From Zasmidium citrigriseum (Eukaryota; Ascomycota; Dothideomycetes; Mycosphaerellales; Mycosphaerellaceae), in the NCBI GenBank assembly GCA_002786025.1, contig NHNW01000079.1:1-64000 (forward strand): DNA of 64,000 nt, written 5' to 3'. Numbering within the stretch: the stretch's first letter is position 1; every line of letters begins with the position of its first letter. Position numbers and translations under genes: made by a program. This document shows, one piece after another, positions 25,336 to 36,000 of this stretch. Below the pieces are notes generated by a model. That model searched no databases, was not told where the DNA came from, and worked only from the letters and a program-made list of their open reading frames with translations.

Positions 25336-27523
25336 ATGGAGAAAGATTCGATTCGCCAAAAGAGCGCCTTCTCATGCGAGCCGTGTCGACGCCGCAAGGT
25401 GAAGTGCGATACCGGCCACCCGAGATGCCACCGCTGCGTTGCACGGGGCGAGACGTGCACCTATAAGCTGTAAGTACTGTCGGACCGAGACGATTATCGA
25501 CATTGTTGACACCCACGTGATAGCTCGCCGTCGTTATCTTATACCAAGAAGCTTGAAACCCGCATCGCTGCTCTGGAGGCGGCGCTCACAGAACGGACTG
25601 GCCCTCCAGCCCATCCGCCCGTTCCGAGCCCTCATTCATCAAGCTCCATCTCAAGACCTTCGGACCACTCTCCCAGCAGTATCCCGGGGGAAGATGTAGC
25701 AGAGCGTCCAGGCCTTAAGCGGGACGACCAAGGCCATGTCTCCTTTCACGGTAGAACAAGCTTGATCAATCTGGTCCTTGCACATGGCGTAGAGCACGAA
25801 AACGAGAGTGCCACATCTACTCTACATGGTGACCAAGGCAAACAGGAGCTCATGAACAGCGCTTGGACTGAGCGTGCTTTGGAGAGGCTATCAAACTTGC
25901 CCGAAGCCATCCAATTCTTGCTGGATTCTCACTGGTGTTGGGTCCAACCCCTGTTCAACTTCGTATATCGTCCGGCTTTCACTCGCGATCTCAAGACCAA
26001 CGGCCAATATTGCTCTGTACTTCTGCTCGATGCGGTGTTGTCACACTCTGTGAGATGGGCAAAGGCTGATCCAAACGTGGCGCACCTGCTCGAGCCTTTC
26101 GACTGCGGTACTTCTTTTGCTCGCCAAGCACGTGCGAATCTTATGAGCTCTCTACAGTCCGGTCCGCCAAGTATACCGACAGTACAAGCTTTACTTCTTC
26201 TGAGTGCCCAGGAATGCGGTCAAGGAAATCTAACTCAAGCATGGCTTTACAGTGGCATGGCCTTCCGGTTGATTGAAGACTTGGGCATTGTCTTCGACGG
26301 GAGAAAGTACGCAGGAGCATTGAACTTCTCCACCGAAGAGATTGAGATTCGCAACCGCTTGTTCTGGTCCTGCTATCTCTGGGACAAGCTGATATCGCTT
26401 TACCTTGGCCGGCTTCCAGTGCTTCAAGAGACATCCGTCAGTCCTCCGCGAGTCATTCTAGACGACACCAGCGAGATCGATATATGGATCCCTCACGGTC
26501 TCGACCAAGCCGCTTCGGCCAATTACCCTCCAACTCAGGCTCATACAACCACATGTTTCATCAACACCAGCACCTTAATGCAGATATTGAACGCCCTGTT
26601 ATCCATCATGTACAATCCGTCCAAGGAGAGCACGCTCACCGAGGCTCACCAATGTGCTGTTGAGCAGGAGAAACGGCTAGCTGCTTGGTATGAGCAACTG
26701 CCTACACATCTGAAGATTCAACTCTTCCCTTTACCAGAACATTCGCCGCCCAGTCACATTGTCACGCTAAAGTGAGTACTGTCCTTATATACCGGAAAGA
26801 CATGATCTGATGAGAACAGTTGCCTTTACCATACGACTAGAATTCTGCTCCACAGGCCTCTTCTCACTACCTACGGCAGACATACCGGTCTTGACAGCTC
26901 CCAGAACGAACACCATCTACGACAGTGCCTCGAATCTGCGAACGCCATCTTGCTTTTATTCAATCTATTCTGCCGGTCATTCGGCGACGGCCATGTGATC
27001 TTATCTCAAGCTTACGCTGTTTACACTGCAGCCTCCATCTTCCTGCTGCATGTACAAGCTACCAAAGACTTTGCTTCGCAGGCGATGGAAAATTTGAAGT
27101 ACAGCGTCAGTGTGCTTGAGCGACTGAAGGCGACCAGTCCAGGTGCGAGAGTCTTATCTCTCGGATGTATGCCTGTTATAGTGCTAACTTGTTATCCTAG
27201 TCCTTGGGACCGCTTTGGCATCAATCTATCGAGCTCTTCAGGACCTGAGCCCCGATATGGTCACCATGGATCCGAATGGTGCCTATCGCTTCTCGAACCC
27301 AGGCGGAGTCGCCAGCAGTGACGACCTGATCAACTCCAACACCACGGCAACTCACGTCAACGAAGCCGGGGCCGACACCGAAGACTTCAACTTGGCTGTG
27401 CCGGACTTTTCAGGCCTGGAGCTACCAGCCGATCTATTCAGCATGCTCCCGGATATTGAACCGATCGCTGCTAATGTGAACGCGGCACTCGATGGAAATC
27501 AGCATCAGTGGATCGGAATATGA
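25336..27523 (+). CDS. Zn2Cys6 transcription factor with fungal-specific TF domain
   Basis: Four exons (25336-25469, 25524-26771, 26820-27142, 27201-27523) give 675 residues. The zinc cluster near residue 14 reads C-EP-C-RRRKVK-C...C-HR-C-VARGET-C. It is followed by a coiled coil (KLETRIAALEAAL) and a middle-homology region containing the helices around GMAFRLIEDLG and RNRLFWSCYLWDK, typical of the fungal_trans fold. Exon 3 supplies the YHTTRILLHRPL segment. It is convergent with the sugar transporter at 27533, with nine bases between stop codons, so it may control that gene and the adjacent amidohydrolase; this is inferred from proximity. Confidence 0.88.
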
Positions 27524-27532
27524 GTTGAAGTA

Positions 27533-29258
27533 CTACAAACGCTCTACCCTCATCTCCGTCGCTCCCTTCTCGAGGACAGTCTCTCTCCCATCCGTGGACT
27601 CTTCGTACGATTCTGGGCCAAGCTTCGCCTTCCAACCCATCCACCAGTGGCCGCTGAACAGCTCTCTCATACGTTCGAGAGGTACGCCCTTGGTCTCCGG
27701 GGCCCAGAGTCCAAGAATCACGATACCAAGCCCGCAGATGACGGCCCAAAACACGTACGCACCCCACACATCCAGGCTCACGAACATATTTGGAGTCACA
27801 CGCACGACTGCAAACTGGAAGAACCAGTGCAATGCCATGCTGGAAGCATAGCCAACGCTTCGAATGCGAGTTGGGAAGACTTCCGTCCCGTACAGGTATT
27901 GCACTGTACAAAGGCCGATCGACTGGAACAACTGATTAGCTTTATCCCTAAATCTTGCGAGACGGATTAGGACTTACCCAACCAACGGCATATATGAATA
28001 CCGAGGCAATGGCTGCATCAGAAGCAGACTTGTTGTCCGCCACGCCAGGCTGGTAGGACATATACGCAGCCATGTATATGTGGGCGCTCAACTGGAGCCC
28101 CAACCCAGCCAGAAAACAGCGGCGACGGCCAATGAAGTCGATGAGGCCCCAAGCGAAGATCATCGTGAATACGAGCTTCACAATGCCATACGCCCCCGAC
28201 GAGATGAGCGAACTGGATTCTCCTTTGATCCCGGCATACTGGAAGATCTCGGGGATGTAGTATGTGATTCCATTTCCACCGGACCATTGAGCTACTGTCT
28301 GCATCGTCATGACCAGGAGGTAGCGGCTGCGATATGTCGGCACAGTGGCGATCTCTTTGACCACGTTCCAGAGGGATGTCCCGGCGAGATCTGCTTGCTT
28401 CTCACGCCTTTGCGCCTCAATGTGCTCAAACTCTTGCTGCACCTCGGCATCGCTCGGATCAGATCCTCGGAGACGGGCAAGTGCTGCGAGTGCCTCATCG
28501 AATCGATCTTGTGATGCTAGCCAGCGGGGTGTGTCTGCCATCCAAAGGGAGCAGATGAATGCGATGCCAGTGGGAATGAGCGGTATCGCTTGGACGAGTC
28601 GATATTGCTCACGGGTTGCGGCCATGTGTTTGTTGGCAGCGTAGTTGATGAAGAAGCCTGCGAGAAGTTAGCAGTTGGCGCAGGCAGTGTTGCCAAGTTT
28701 GTGTAACTCACCGAGTGTCAGGAAAGTCAGCAACACCACCATATACAGACTGACCATCAACCCCCGTCTCTTCGCAGTCGCAATCTCAGCCAAGAACAGA
28801 GGTGCCGTGACTGTCAAAGATCCAGAGCCGAGACCGCCCCAGATTCTGGCAAACAGCATGAAACCATAGATACCCGATGAGAAGACTTGCATCAGGATCC
28901 CGCTGGCCCATACCAGAATGGCGAGCTGGTACGACCGAAGCCGACCAATCCGATCGTTGAGATAGAGAGCTGCGAGAGATCCAAAAGCAGCACCGAGGAC
29001 GCCGAAGGACGAGATGTTGGCTTTGCGGTCGGCGAGGGCGGATGCTCGGCCTTCCCAGTGCGACTCTTTCAGATTGAAGTCGGCGACGAAGGAGGGGAGT
29101 TTGACGCTGGCGGAGAAGCCGCCTTCATCGTATCCTGTGAGAGACAAGTCATTGACTGCCGAGCGGAGCGTTCGTTGATGATGATGCTCACCTTTTGGAA
29201 TACCAGCACAAGCGATACACGCCAACGCCAAGTAATAGTACAACGTCGACTTCGCCAT
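27533..29258 (-). CDS. MFS sugar transporter (hexose/xylose type)
   Basis: Four exons (29258-29192, 29134-28712, 28657-27978, 27931-27533) give 522 residues. The family marks are GYDEGGFSA in helix 1, NDRIGRLRS after helix 2, ARIWGGLGSG, a modified PESPRWL (ADTPRWL) after helix 6, QWSGGNGITYY in helix 7, DFIGRRR, and PETKGVPLERM after helix 12. About twelve membrane segments are expected. It is a plasma-membrane symporter or facilitator for a sugar or sugar derivative; the substrate cannot be read. The convergent regulator and the amidohydrolase 471 bp upstream suggest a common substrate. Confidence 0.9.
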
Positions 29259-29728
29259 GACGTTCAATAAAAAGCTTGTCGCCACCGATAAGTGTCAAGA
29301 CGATCTCTTTCTCCCTGGACGATGTGGTTTATGTATCCCTATTCTTCCCCAGACGTTTACTCCGCACGTGTGGGGAGCATGGCAGTGGGTCGATGAAAAG
29401 TCGAGCAAAGATTGCTGATCAAGAAACGAAGCTTATACAGAAAGACGTTTAGACTCGGTCATCGTCCGAACGGGGTCTCCACTGTGGTTGCTTCGGTCAT
29501 CGTCCGAGGTGTTGCGGCTGAGCTCGGCCCGTGCATGCATCCATAGGATCGGGAGGCCGATTCCGGGAAGTCTGGGTATGGGGCTTTCTATACGGGAGAA
29601 TCTCGTAGGCTATTGGGGATGGATCCTGAGTGGGGAGTGCCGAGTTTGCCAACGTCTTGGCTGCGAACATAAAGCAGACGAGAGTTGCTTGGTGTTATCT
29701 ACCTGCAGATTTGCTGGACCTGGACGAT
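29259..29728. promoter_or_regulatory. Divergent promoter region, sugar transporter and amidohydrolase
   Basis: This 470-bp gap separates the divergent start codons of the transporter (29258, minus) and the amidohydrolase (29729, plus). The segment TCGGTCATCGTCCGA occurs twice, near 29,456 and 29,492, within about 50 bp, making it a candidate site for the neighbouring zinc-cluster regulator. No gene is seen. Confidence 0.5.
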
Positions 29729-30763
29729 ATGGCAGCTCCCCTGATCAATGGTATTTTCAACAGGATGCTGCATCCCTTCTATGCCCTTCTTTGCCTTGCA
29801 AAGATAGGCAGCAGTGCTGCGGTGGTACTTCCTGGCCCATCTCCTCGAGTAGCTCTACCCGAGATGTTCAGACACGAACCTCGTCCGAAGTTCCACAAGC
29901 CAGAATTTCGAAGACTCCCCAACGACACCTGGGATGGACACATGCACATCATCGATCCAACACGATACCCTCTGGCCGCAGATGCCGCCTACACACCTGG
30001 TGTGCACTCGACCTGGGATGCTGTTACGTTCGAGAACGGCGTCGACATGAAAAACATCATCATCGTCCAACCATCAATCTACGGCAACGACAACAGCGCT
30101 CTCCTTGATGCCTTAACGGCACTCGGCCCCAACCGTGCCCGAGCCGTCGTCGTCTTCGACGACAAAACCATCGACAACTCCACCCTTCATCACTGGCACG
30201 ACCTAGGCGTCCGAGGCGTACGACTGAACCTCGCCTCCGTCGACGCCAACCCCGACATCGAAGCTTTCAAACGCACAGTCTCTACCTACGCAGAGCTCGT
30301 TAAGCCTTTGGGTTGGATGGTCCAAATCTACATGTCTATGGACATGCTCCCCGGTCTCGAGACAACAATCCTCTCCACGCCCGACGTGAACTTCTGTTTC
30401 GACCACTTCGCGCAACCGAGTAAACCAAAGACCAACAGCACCGCGCCATCAACATTCAACCCCTACTCCATCCCTGGCTTCTCCTCCCTGATAAGCCTCC
30501 TCCGTAGCGGCAATACTTATGTCAAGTTCTCGGCTCCTTATCGGGTTGATCTTGACGCGGATCAATTGGAGGTTTTTGCTAAGGAGGTGCTTAGGGTTAG
30601 GAGTGATCGGGTTGTTTTTGCTACGGATTGGCCGCATACGAGGTTTGAGGGCTTGGATATTAGGCCTTTTGAGGAGAGGGTTTTGGAGTGGAGCAGGGAG
30701 GCGAGAGCTGTTGATAAGGTGTTTTCTGGGAATGCGAAGACGCTTTGGGGCGTTGAGAGGTAG
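29729..30763 (+). CDS. Amidohydrolase-family (Amidohydro_2) hydrolase, probably secreted
   Basis: A single exon encodes 344 residues from ATG 29729 (a second ATG at 29765 would give a cleaner signal peptide). The N terminus is hydrophobic. The metal site H-x-H is in WDGHMHIIDP, with later FDHFAQP and the C-terminal ATDWPHTRF. This layout matches the group containing 2-pyrone-4,6-dicarboxylate lactonase and sugar-lactone hydrolases, so hydrolysis of a lactone or cyclic ester is the best guess; the substrate is unknown. Divergent from the sugar transporter. Confidence 0.8.
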   Translation: MAAPLINGIFNRMLHPFYALLCLAKIGSSAAVVLPGPSPRVALPEMFRHEPRPKFHKPEFRRLPNDTWDGHMHIIDPTRYPLAADAAYTPGVHSTWDAVTFENGVDMKNIIIVQPSIYGNDNSALLDALTALGPNRARAVVVFDDKTIDNSTLHHWHDLGVRGVRLNLASVDANPDIEAFKRTVSTYAELVKPLGWMVQIYMSMDMLPGLETTILSTPDVNFCFDHFAQPSKPKTNSTAPSTFNPYSIPGFSSLISLLRSGNTYVKFSAPYRVDLDADQLEVFAKEVLRVRSDRVVFATDWPHTRFEGLDIRPFEERVLEWSREARAVDKVFSGNAKTLWGVER

Positions 30764-31204
30764 ACTGGTTTGAATTATGCGAGAATGATTCGGCGCTCGT
30801 TATAGATTGAACGAGCTGTCTACTCAAAAGCCGTTACCAGTGTGAGCCTGACTCTGAGCCAAGACGTTGAACGGCTGATGGATCCAACTGTGCTCAACCC
30901 GGCCCCTGAACATGAAGTAAGCTCCTTCGACAAGAATTGAGAGGATCGATCACATATCATCAAATCTCACCATGGCCCCCAGACTGCTCGGTCATGTCCC
31001 GTCTTATTGTCGTGCGGATACCGCGGAGCCGATATGTTGAGACATGGAGCCTGCTCCGCCCGTGCATGAACGTTGCCCACCACTTCGGAGTAACGTGGGG
31101 ACAACGTGGCTGGCACCGTATCTGCATACAAATCATGACTGTATTCCTAGCCGCCCTCTTCAAGAGATAGGGTATTGAGTCGTACTTTACTCTTCTGCTC
31201 CGCG
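30764..31204. other. Intergenic, no gene seen
   Basis: The only ORFs are short, overlap in several frames and have no domain-like content. It contains the upstream region of the mitochondrial carrier. Confidence 0.6.
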
Positions 31205-32127
31205 ATGGGCAAGCCTTCAACAGCGACAAGTATTGTTGCGGGATCGATTGCAGGGGCTTCTGAGACTCTAGTCACGGTCAGTCTATCGTTGCGGATGACG
31301 AGGATATACTTCGCTGACGACGCTCACTTCAGTATCCATTCGAGTACATCAAGACTCGTCGACAATTCCCATCGACCAAAAACCTCTCATCTTACTCCAT
31401 CGCCCGCTCAACAATTTCCAACTCTGGCTTCAGCGGGCTCTACTCAGGCTGCGCAGTCCTTGCAGCCAGCAACGCCGCAAAATCCGGTATACGATTCTTC
31501 GCCTTCGAATCTGCTCGTTCGAAACTCAGTTTTTTATTCCCATCTCTCGCCACCAATGGCATGCTCAACGTCACGGCAGGTCTCTGTGCCGGCATCGCTG
31601 AGAGCGTACTGGTGGTAACACCAGGGGAAGCTGTCAAAACAAGAATCGTCAACGCAGGTGCAACATCCAACACTCCAGCTACCACGCTGCAAATCATCCG
31701 AACAATGCTCAGCCAAAGCGGCGTCGGAGCCTTCTGGCGCGGTCTCGGTCCAGTACTCTGCAAGCAAGGCACGAACAGCGCTGTTCGATTCTCAACCTTT
31801 GGGGCGTTCAAGGACATGCTCAATCGATCAGATGCCATTCGAGCTCATGCAAGTCAGTCGGTCGTCACTTTCGCGGCAGGGGCTGGCAGTGGGGTTGTGA
31901 CCGTCTATGCGAGTCAGCCTTTTGACAATATCAAGACTCGTTTGCAGATGCAAGGAGCAGGGGAAGAAGGATTGCTTGCGTGTGCGAGGAGGATGTTGGT
32001 GAAAGAAGGGGTCGGCGTGTTTTGGAAGGCTACGACGCCTAGGCTGGCGAGACTTACGTTGAGTAGTTCGATTACGTTTACGGTGTATGATTATGTTCTG
32101 TGGGCGGCGCGGAGGGTTGATTGGTGA
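31205..32127 (+). CDS. Mitochondrial carrier, tricarboxylate (citrate) type
   Basis: Two exons, 31205-31276 and 31333-32127, with a 56-bp intron, give 288 residues, normal for the family. The three mitochondrial-carrier signatures are visible: YPFEYIKTRRQ, TPGEAVKTRIV and QPFDNIKTRLQ. The N-terminal helix AGSIAGASETLVT and the second-repeat AGLCAGIAESV fit the citrate transport protein subgroup. The expected role is exchange of citrate or another tricarboxylate for malate across the inner mitochondrial membrane. The subgroup call is from overall resemblance, not a measured alignment. Confidence 0.88.
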
Positions 32128-32470
32128 ACAATAATATCATGCTGAGAAGTTTTTCCAATGAAGCGACTGTCCGATGAACATCCTGAGTTTCTCCTTTGAA
32201 CAGGTCAGCAGCTGTGCCGCGCTGGCAAACCTCGTTATCGCTTCAGAAATCGGACTTCAGCTAGTCTTGTCGAGATGCCCTCAAATCAGACATCGAACCT
32301 CCGAGATCCTATACTGATGTGTAGCTGGTCTCCATGAACCTTACCATGGAAATAGACCGTCAGTGTCGTTGTCCTCGCAGCGGCTCGTTATCGTTTATGC
32401 GCTTCCCCGGCAAGGCTGTGCTAGCGTCTGTCCTCTGCACAACCTCTTTCACTCATCTTGGCTCAAGCCA
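32128..32470. other. Convergent 3' regions, no gene seen
   Basis: A gap of 343 bp between the ends of the carrier (plus) and the PQ-loop protein (minus). No ORF of interest was seen. Confidence 0.6.
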
Positions 32471-33371
32471 TCAGGAAGCCGATATGTAGCATACGAGTAA
32501 CAAGTCACATGTGATTGCGCGCATCAAGTAGTTCGCGGGGGGGAAAGCCCAGTCGTAGCTGATCCTCCATGAAGCTGGCCGTCTTCCCCAGGGCGAATAT
32601 CCGAGACGAAGGAACCATCGCCAGGATACAACCGTAAACGCTAGCATTTGCAAGCCGACTGATGTGATTGAAAGAGCTCTAGGCTCTCCGTGGCTGCTCA
32701 TACTCTCGCGGTATTGCATGACGAATTGCAGGAGGATAAGACAAGGCATGACTGCACGATTGCAGATTTGCAACAAGCCCAGATAAAGCCCAGTACCCCA
32801 ATTTCCAGGCCTTTTCCAATGAGCTGCGAGATAGGCGGGTGTGATGAGAGTAATGATGGCATGAATAATTGCCACGGCCAAAGTGGTCAGACCATTACGA
32901 AGACTGTCTTTGGAACCGTATGCCAGTAGTCTATGCTCCACATCAGCAAGTGTCGTGGGTGCGTATGCGGGAAACTTACATGACCGAGGAGAACCCAATG
33001 AGCCAAGATCTGGAGATGTCCGAGAATGCTGCCAACGATCTTTAAGCCGTTCAGATCTCCTTCCTCAATTTGTCGCAGCAATGGTCGTCCGGATGTTGGC
33101 CATGCATAGGCAGCCATGAGGAGGGAATGACCTAGTTGTATGTTGCAGAACAAGGCGTCGAACAGGATATACGAAGCTGAAAGTCCATCCAGTGAGGTTG
33201 CTGTGGCCAGTCGTGAGATCTGGGGGATGTAGGCAGACACAGTAAACGCCAGGATCGCCCTTCAACACATTAGCATTCTGAAAGATTCTACTCACGCTGA
33301 GAGCATACTTACAGATCCATGGCCACGTCCGCTGGAGTATTGAGCAGATTTCCATTCCATTCGGCGGACAT
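32471..33371 (-). CDS. Multi-pass membrane protein with a PQ-loop-like motif
   Basis: Three exons (33371-33313, 33259-32980, 32935-32471) give 267 residues. SAYIPQISRLATATSLDGLS carries the proline-glutamine signature of PQ-loop proteins and is followed by hydrophobic segments around SYILFDALFC, LGHLQILAHWVLL, TTLAVAIIHAIITL and LQMLAFTVVSWRW. PQ-loop proteins include lysosomal/vacuolar amino-acid exporters and SWEET-like transporters. Only one clear PQ motif is seen. The second intron is only 44 bp and uses a weak acceptor (GGAG), so the middle of the model is the least certain part. Confidence 0.65.
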
Positions 33372-33816
33372 GATGGCATTTGTTCGATGTTCTGTGTTGT
33401 TCAATGTAGTTTACTGATCCGTGGGTTCTGTGCTCGAGAGCAGAGACTGTCAGTACTGCTGTGCCGCATTGTTGCCTGCTGTAAATTTGCAATGTGTCAA
33501 CACAGCTGGCTGGTACCTGCAATCGTTAAATGGCGCTTCGCTTGTAGCGTTTGATTCATGTCGCGCGTAATGGAACAGGAATCCTCGATTGAGTCTCGAA
33601 CGAAACATTTCTTACATAGTGAAAATAAACTAAGAATGATCAGATGAGGTGAATGTGAGAGAGCCTTTGTCAGTCTATGAACGTGATACTCCGTCGCCCG
33701 TGATGAGACATCTTGAGGTGGACGAGGAGCTTTGGAGAGAGTCCGCGCAATACACACAATGAAGTGCGTCCACTTACCTGTTTTGGCTGTGGCTGTCATT
33801 ACACGCAGAGGATCAC

Positions 33817-34599
33817 TTACCTACGTTTCCTATGAAAGCAGTCGGGACCCGGCAAGCCGGAGCTGCCGCCGCCGCCACCATAGTGACTGGGTCTTCTGGT
33901 GGCTGGGTACTGCATGGGCTCACGACCACCTTGACTCGCAAAGGACGAGTACGGCGGAGGAAAGCCGAATGAAGATCTCATGGCGCTGCCTGGGACGTCA
34001 TATCCTGGAGGCATGGCGTTGCTTCCACGAGCATAAGCCGAGGCAGATCTGTAAGAAGGGAGTTCAGGATCTCCAACGATCGAGTATTGGCGGCGGCTCC
34101 CTGTGCCAAGCTCACCTGCGAAGGGATCATAGAAATCATGCGCAAGTGCGGAGTGGTCATTGGCGCCACGTCGGGTGGGGACGGGACGATAGAAGGAGTC
34201 ATCATCATAGCCGCGCGAGGGTTGTCGGGAGGAGTGTCTGGACGAGTGCCTGGGCGACGAGCCGAATGGGTCGACCGTCGTGCGAGAGCTGCTGCCGCCG
34301 CCGAAAGGGTTGTAGAAGGCCGGGCGGTCATCACGTCGTCGGGTGCTGCTGGCTCGACCTAAAGAGGGTGGAGGTGATCGCTCTCGATAGCGATGGCCTG
34401 AGTGTGGTGACATCTCACGTACCGATGGGGCAAACGCAGAGCGCGAAGAACTTCCGCCAGCAAAGGGGTTAGGGTTGCCGAAGAGACCGGCGGAGGAACC
34501 GCCACGGTGGTAGTCATCACGACCGGAGCGCGAACGACTGGAGTGGTGGTGGGAGGAGTGGGAGGAGGAGTGAGAACCGTAGCGACTGCTGTGCGACAT
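33817..34599 (-). CDS. Low-complexity Ser/Arg/Gly-rich hypothetical protein
   Basis: A single ORF of 260 residues. It starts MSHSSRYGSHSSSHSSHHHS and is rich in Ser, Arg, Gly, Pro and Tyr, with repeated PFGGGSSSR, NPFAGGSSSR and DPFGSSPR elements. No folded domain, signal peptide or membrane segment is visible, so it is probably disordered. The reading ends HRKRR just before GTAGGTAAGT, so a further 3' exon is possible. The bias is the same over the whole frame and the alternative frames are less regular, which favours a real gene. I do not recognise the family. Confidence 0.6.
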   Translation of the reverse strand: MSHSSRYGSHSSSHSSHHHSSRSRSGRDDYHRGGSSAGLFGNPNPFAGGSSSRSAFAPSVREMSPHSGHRYRERSPPPSLGRASSTRRRDDRPAFYNPFGGGSSSRTTVDPFGSSPRHSSRHSSRQPSRGYDDDSFYRPVPTRRGANDHSALAHDFYDPFAGELGTGSRRQYSIVGDPELPSYRSASAYARGSNAMPPGYDVPGSAMRSSFGFPPPYSSFASQGGREPMQYPATRRPSHYGGGGGSSGLPGPDCFHRKRR

Positions 34600-35133
34600 C
34601 TCGTCAGTGGAGAAGGTTTCTTGCTTCTTGTGGTTCTGGTCCGATGTCTTACTTGCTTGCTTTCGAGTCCTAGGGCCTGCCTAGTTCTTGAAAGTGTGCT
34701 GTTGTTTGCGAGTCGCTGAGTGTCCTGCCGAGAGAGAAGTTCAACAGTGATGCTCTGCTACATTAATACTGTCTGCCGAGTCGTGTACATGCGTCATCGT
34801 TCCTGGAATTCAAAAACTTGAGAAGCGGAGACAAAGGCGGCTTGTATTCTCCATGACAAAGCGGAACAATGGGACAGGAGGTGGATGGTACCTTTGAGGG
34901 AGTTGTTTTCACAATGGATGACATGCAGTCGAAAGAAGAACACGGTGGCTTGAACAAAGTTGCTGCTACATCCCGGCTAACCGTCCCATGTCAATCACAT
35001 CCGACTGCGGAAGCCGGCTCCCCCTTTCTCGGATCAGCCCGTGACATCACGCCATCAAAATCCATCATCATCAAAACACATCCCAATCCCATGCATTCCA
35101 TCTCTCAAAACATCATACATCAAGCTTCAGCAT
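34600..35133. other. Intergenic, no gene seen
   Basis: Contains the promoter side of the Ser/Arg-rich gene and the 3' flank of the secreted protein at 35134. The short ORFs here are not convincing. Confidence 0.55.
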
Positions 35134-35862
35134 CTAAGCAACAGTGGTGAGGGAGCCGTTGACATCGAGCTCCACTGGCTTTGGAGCAACAATCTCCACC
35201 TGGTGAAATCATCAGTATCAGAGTGACGATGTAGATTGGAGGAACTTACATTGGCCTCAGTGGCGTTCTCTGGGGCTACCGAAAAAGTGGCGCCTGGAGC
35301 GAGAAGGAAGCAGTCGAAGATAGCAGTCTCGCCGTTGACAGTGAAGTTGACAGAGGCAGCGTCATCGACCTTGGATTCGTCGTCGACGTTGTATGGCACG
35401 CTGACACAGATGGCAGTCTCGCCCTCGTCGGCATCGGCGAAGACCTCGGCAGTCGCACCATCGAGGAAGGCCTCACGGATCTGTCAAGGTGTCAGTACTC
35501 AATGCTCATGCTCTAAGCAAGCTAAATGAACATACCTCATCCCAAGTGACATTGTCGCCAATCACCAACTGACCCTCAACCTCGGTCTCCTCAGCTGCCT
35601 CTCCATCACGCTTGGTCTTCTTGGTCTGAGGGCCAAGGACGTTGTTGGCGAATCGAGTAACAGCTGGAGCAACCACACCGGAGACAACACCACCGAGAAC
35701 GGCAGCAGTGCCAGGACCAATAGCCTTCTTGATGATGCTGCCTGGGACGTAGGAGCCAGGCTCGTGGCCTTTTGGAGTACCTGGGACGAAGCGGTATGGG
35801 CTGCCTTGGAGAGGAGCGGCGGCGGCGAGGCCAACGAAGGAGAGGGTGGCGGCGAACTTCAT
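35134..35862 (-). CDS. Small secreted protein with a Lys-Arg processing site
   Basis: Three exons (35862-35536, 35480-35250, 35199-35134) give 207 residues. The signal peptide is MKFAATLSFVGLAAAAPLQG. A Gly/Ala/Val-rich segment (GTAAVLGGVVSGVVAPAV) ends at QTKKTKR, a probable kexin site. It is followed by an acidic region and a predicted beta-rich part containing DGATAEVFADADEGETAIC and NFTVNGETAIFDCF. Only two cysteines lie outside the signal. No known domain is recognised. The hydrophobic segment before Lys-Arg resembles that of the small protein at 40005, and a Kex2-processed precursor lies 2 kb away. Function unknown; effector or signal precursor are possibilities. Confidence 0.75.
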
Positions 35863-35934
35863 TTTGACGGGTGTGATTTGGTGAACTGTAGCGAACAGTC
35901 GAAGATGATGGATGTGCTGGCTGATGTCGGAAGG

Positions 35935-35966
35935 CTGATGCTGATGCTGATGCTGATGCTGATGAT
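35935..35966. repeat. (CTGATG)n microsatellite in a 5' region
   Basis: About five CTGATG units followed by ATG-rich sequence lie 70-100 bp upstream of the secreted-protein start codon at 35862 (minus strand), probably in the 5' UTR. Confidence 0.85.
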
Positions 35967-35994
35967 GAAGGTGAAGGTGGTGGACTTGATGGTC

Positions 35995-36000
35995 TTTATA
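35995..36000 (-). promoter_or_regulatory. TATA box candidate for the 35134-35862 gene
   Basis: TATAAA on the minus strand lies 133 bp upstream of the start codon, with the hexanucleotide repeat between them. The distance is plausible if the 5' UTR is about 100 nt. Confidence 0.5.
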
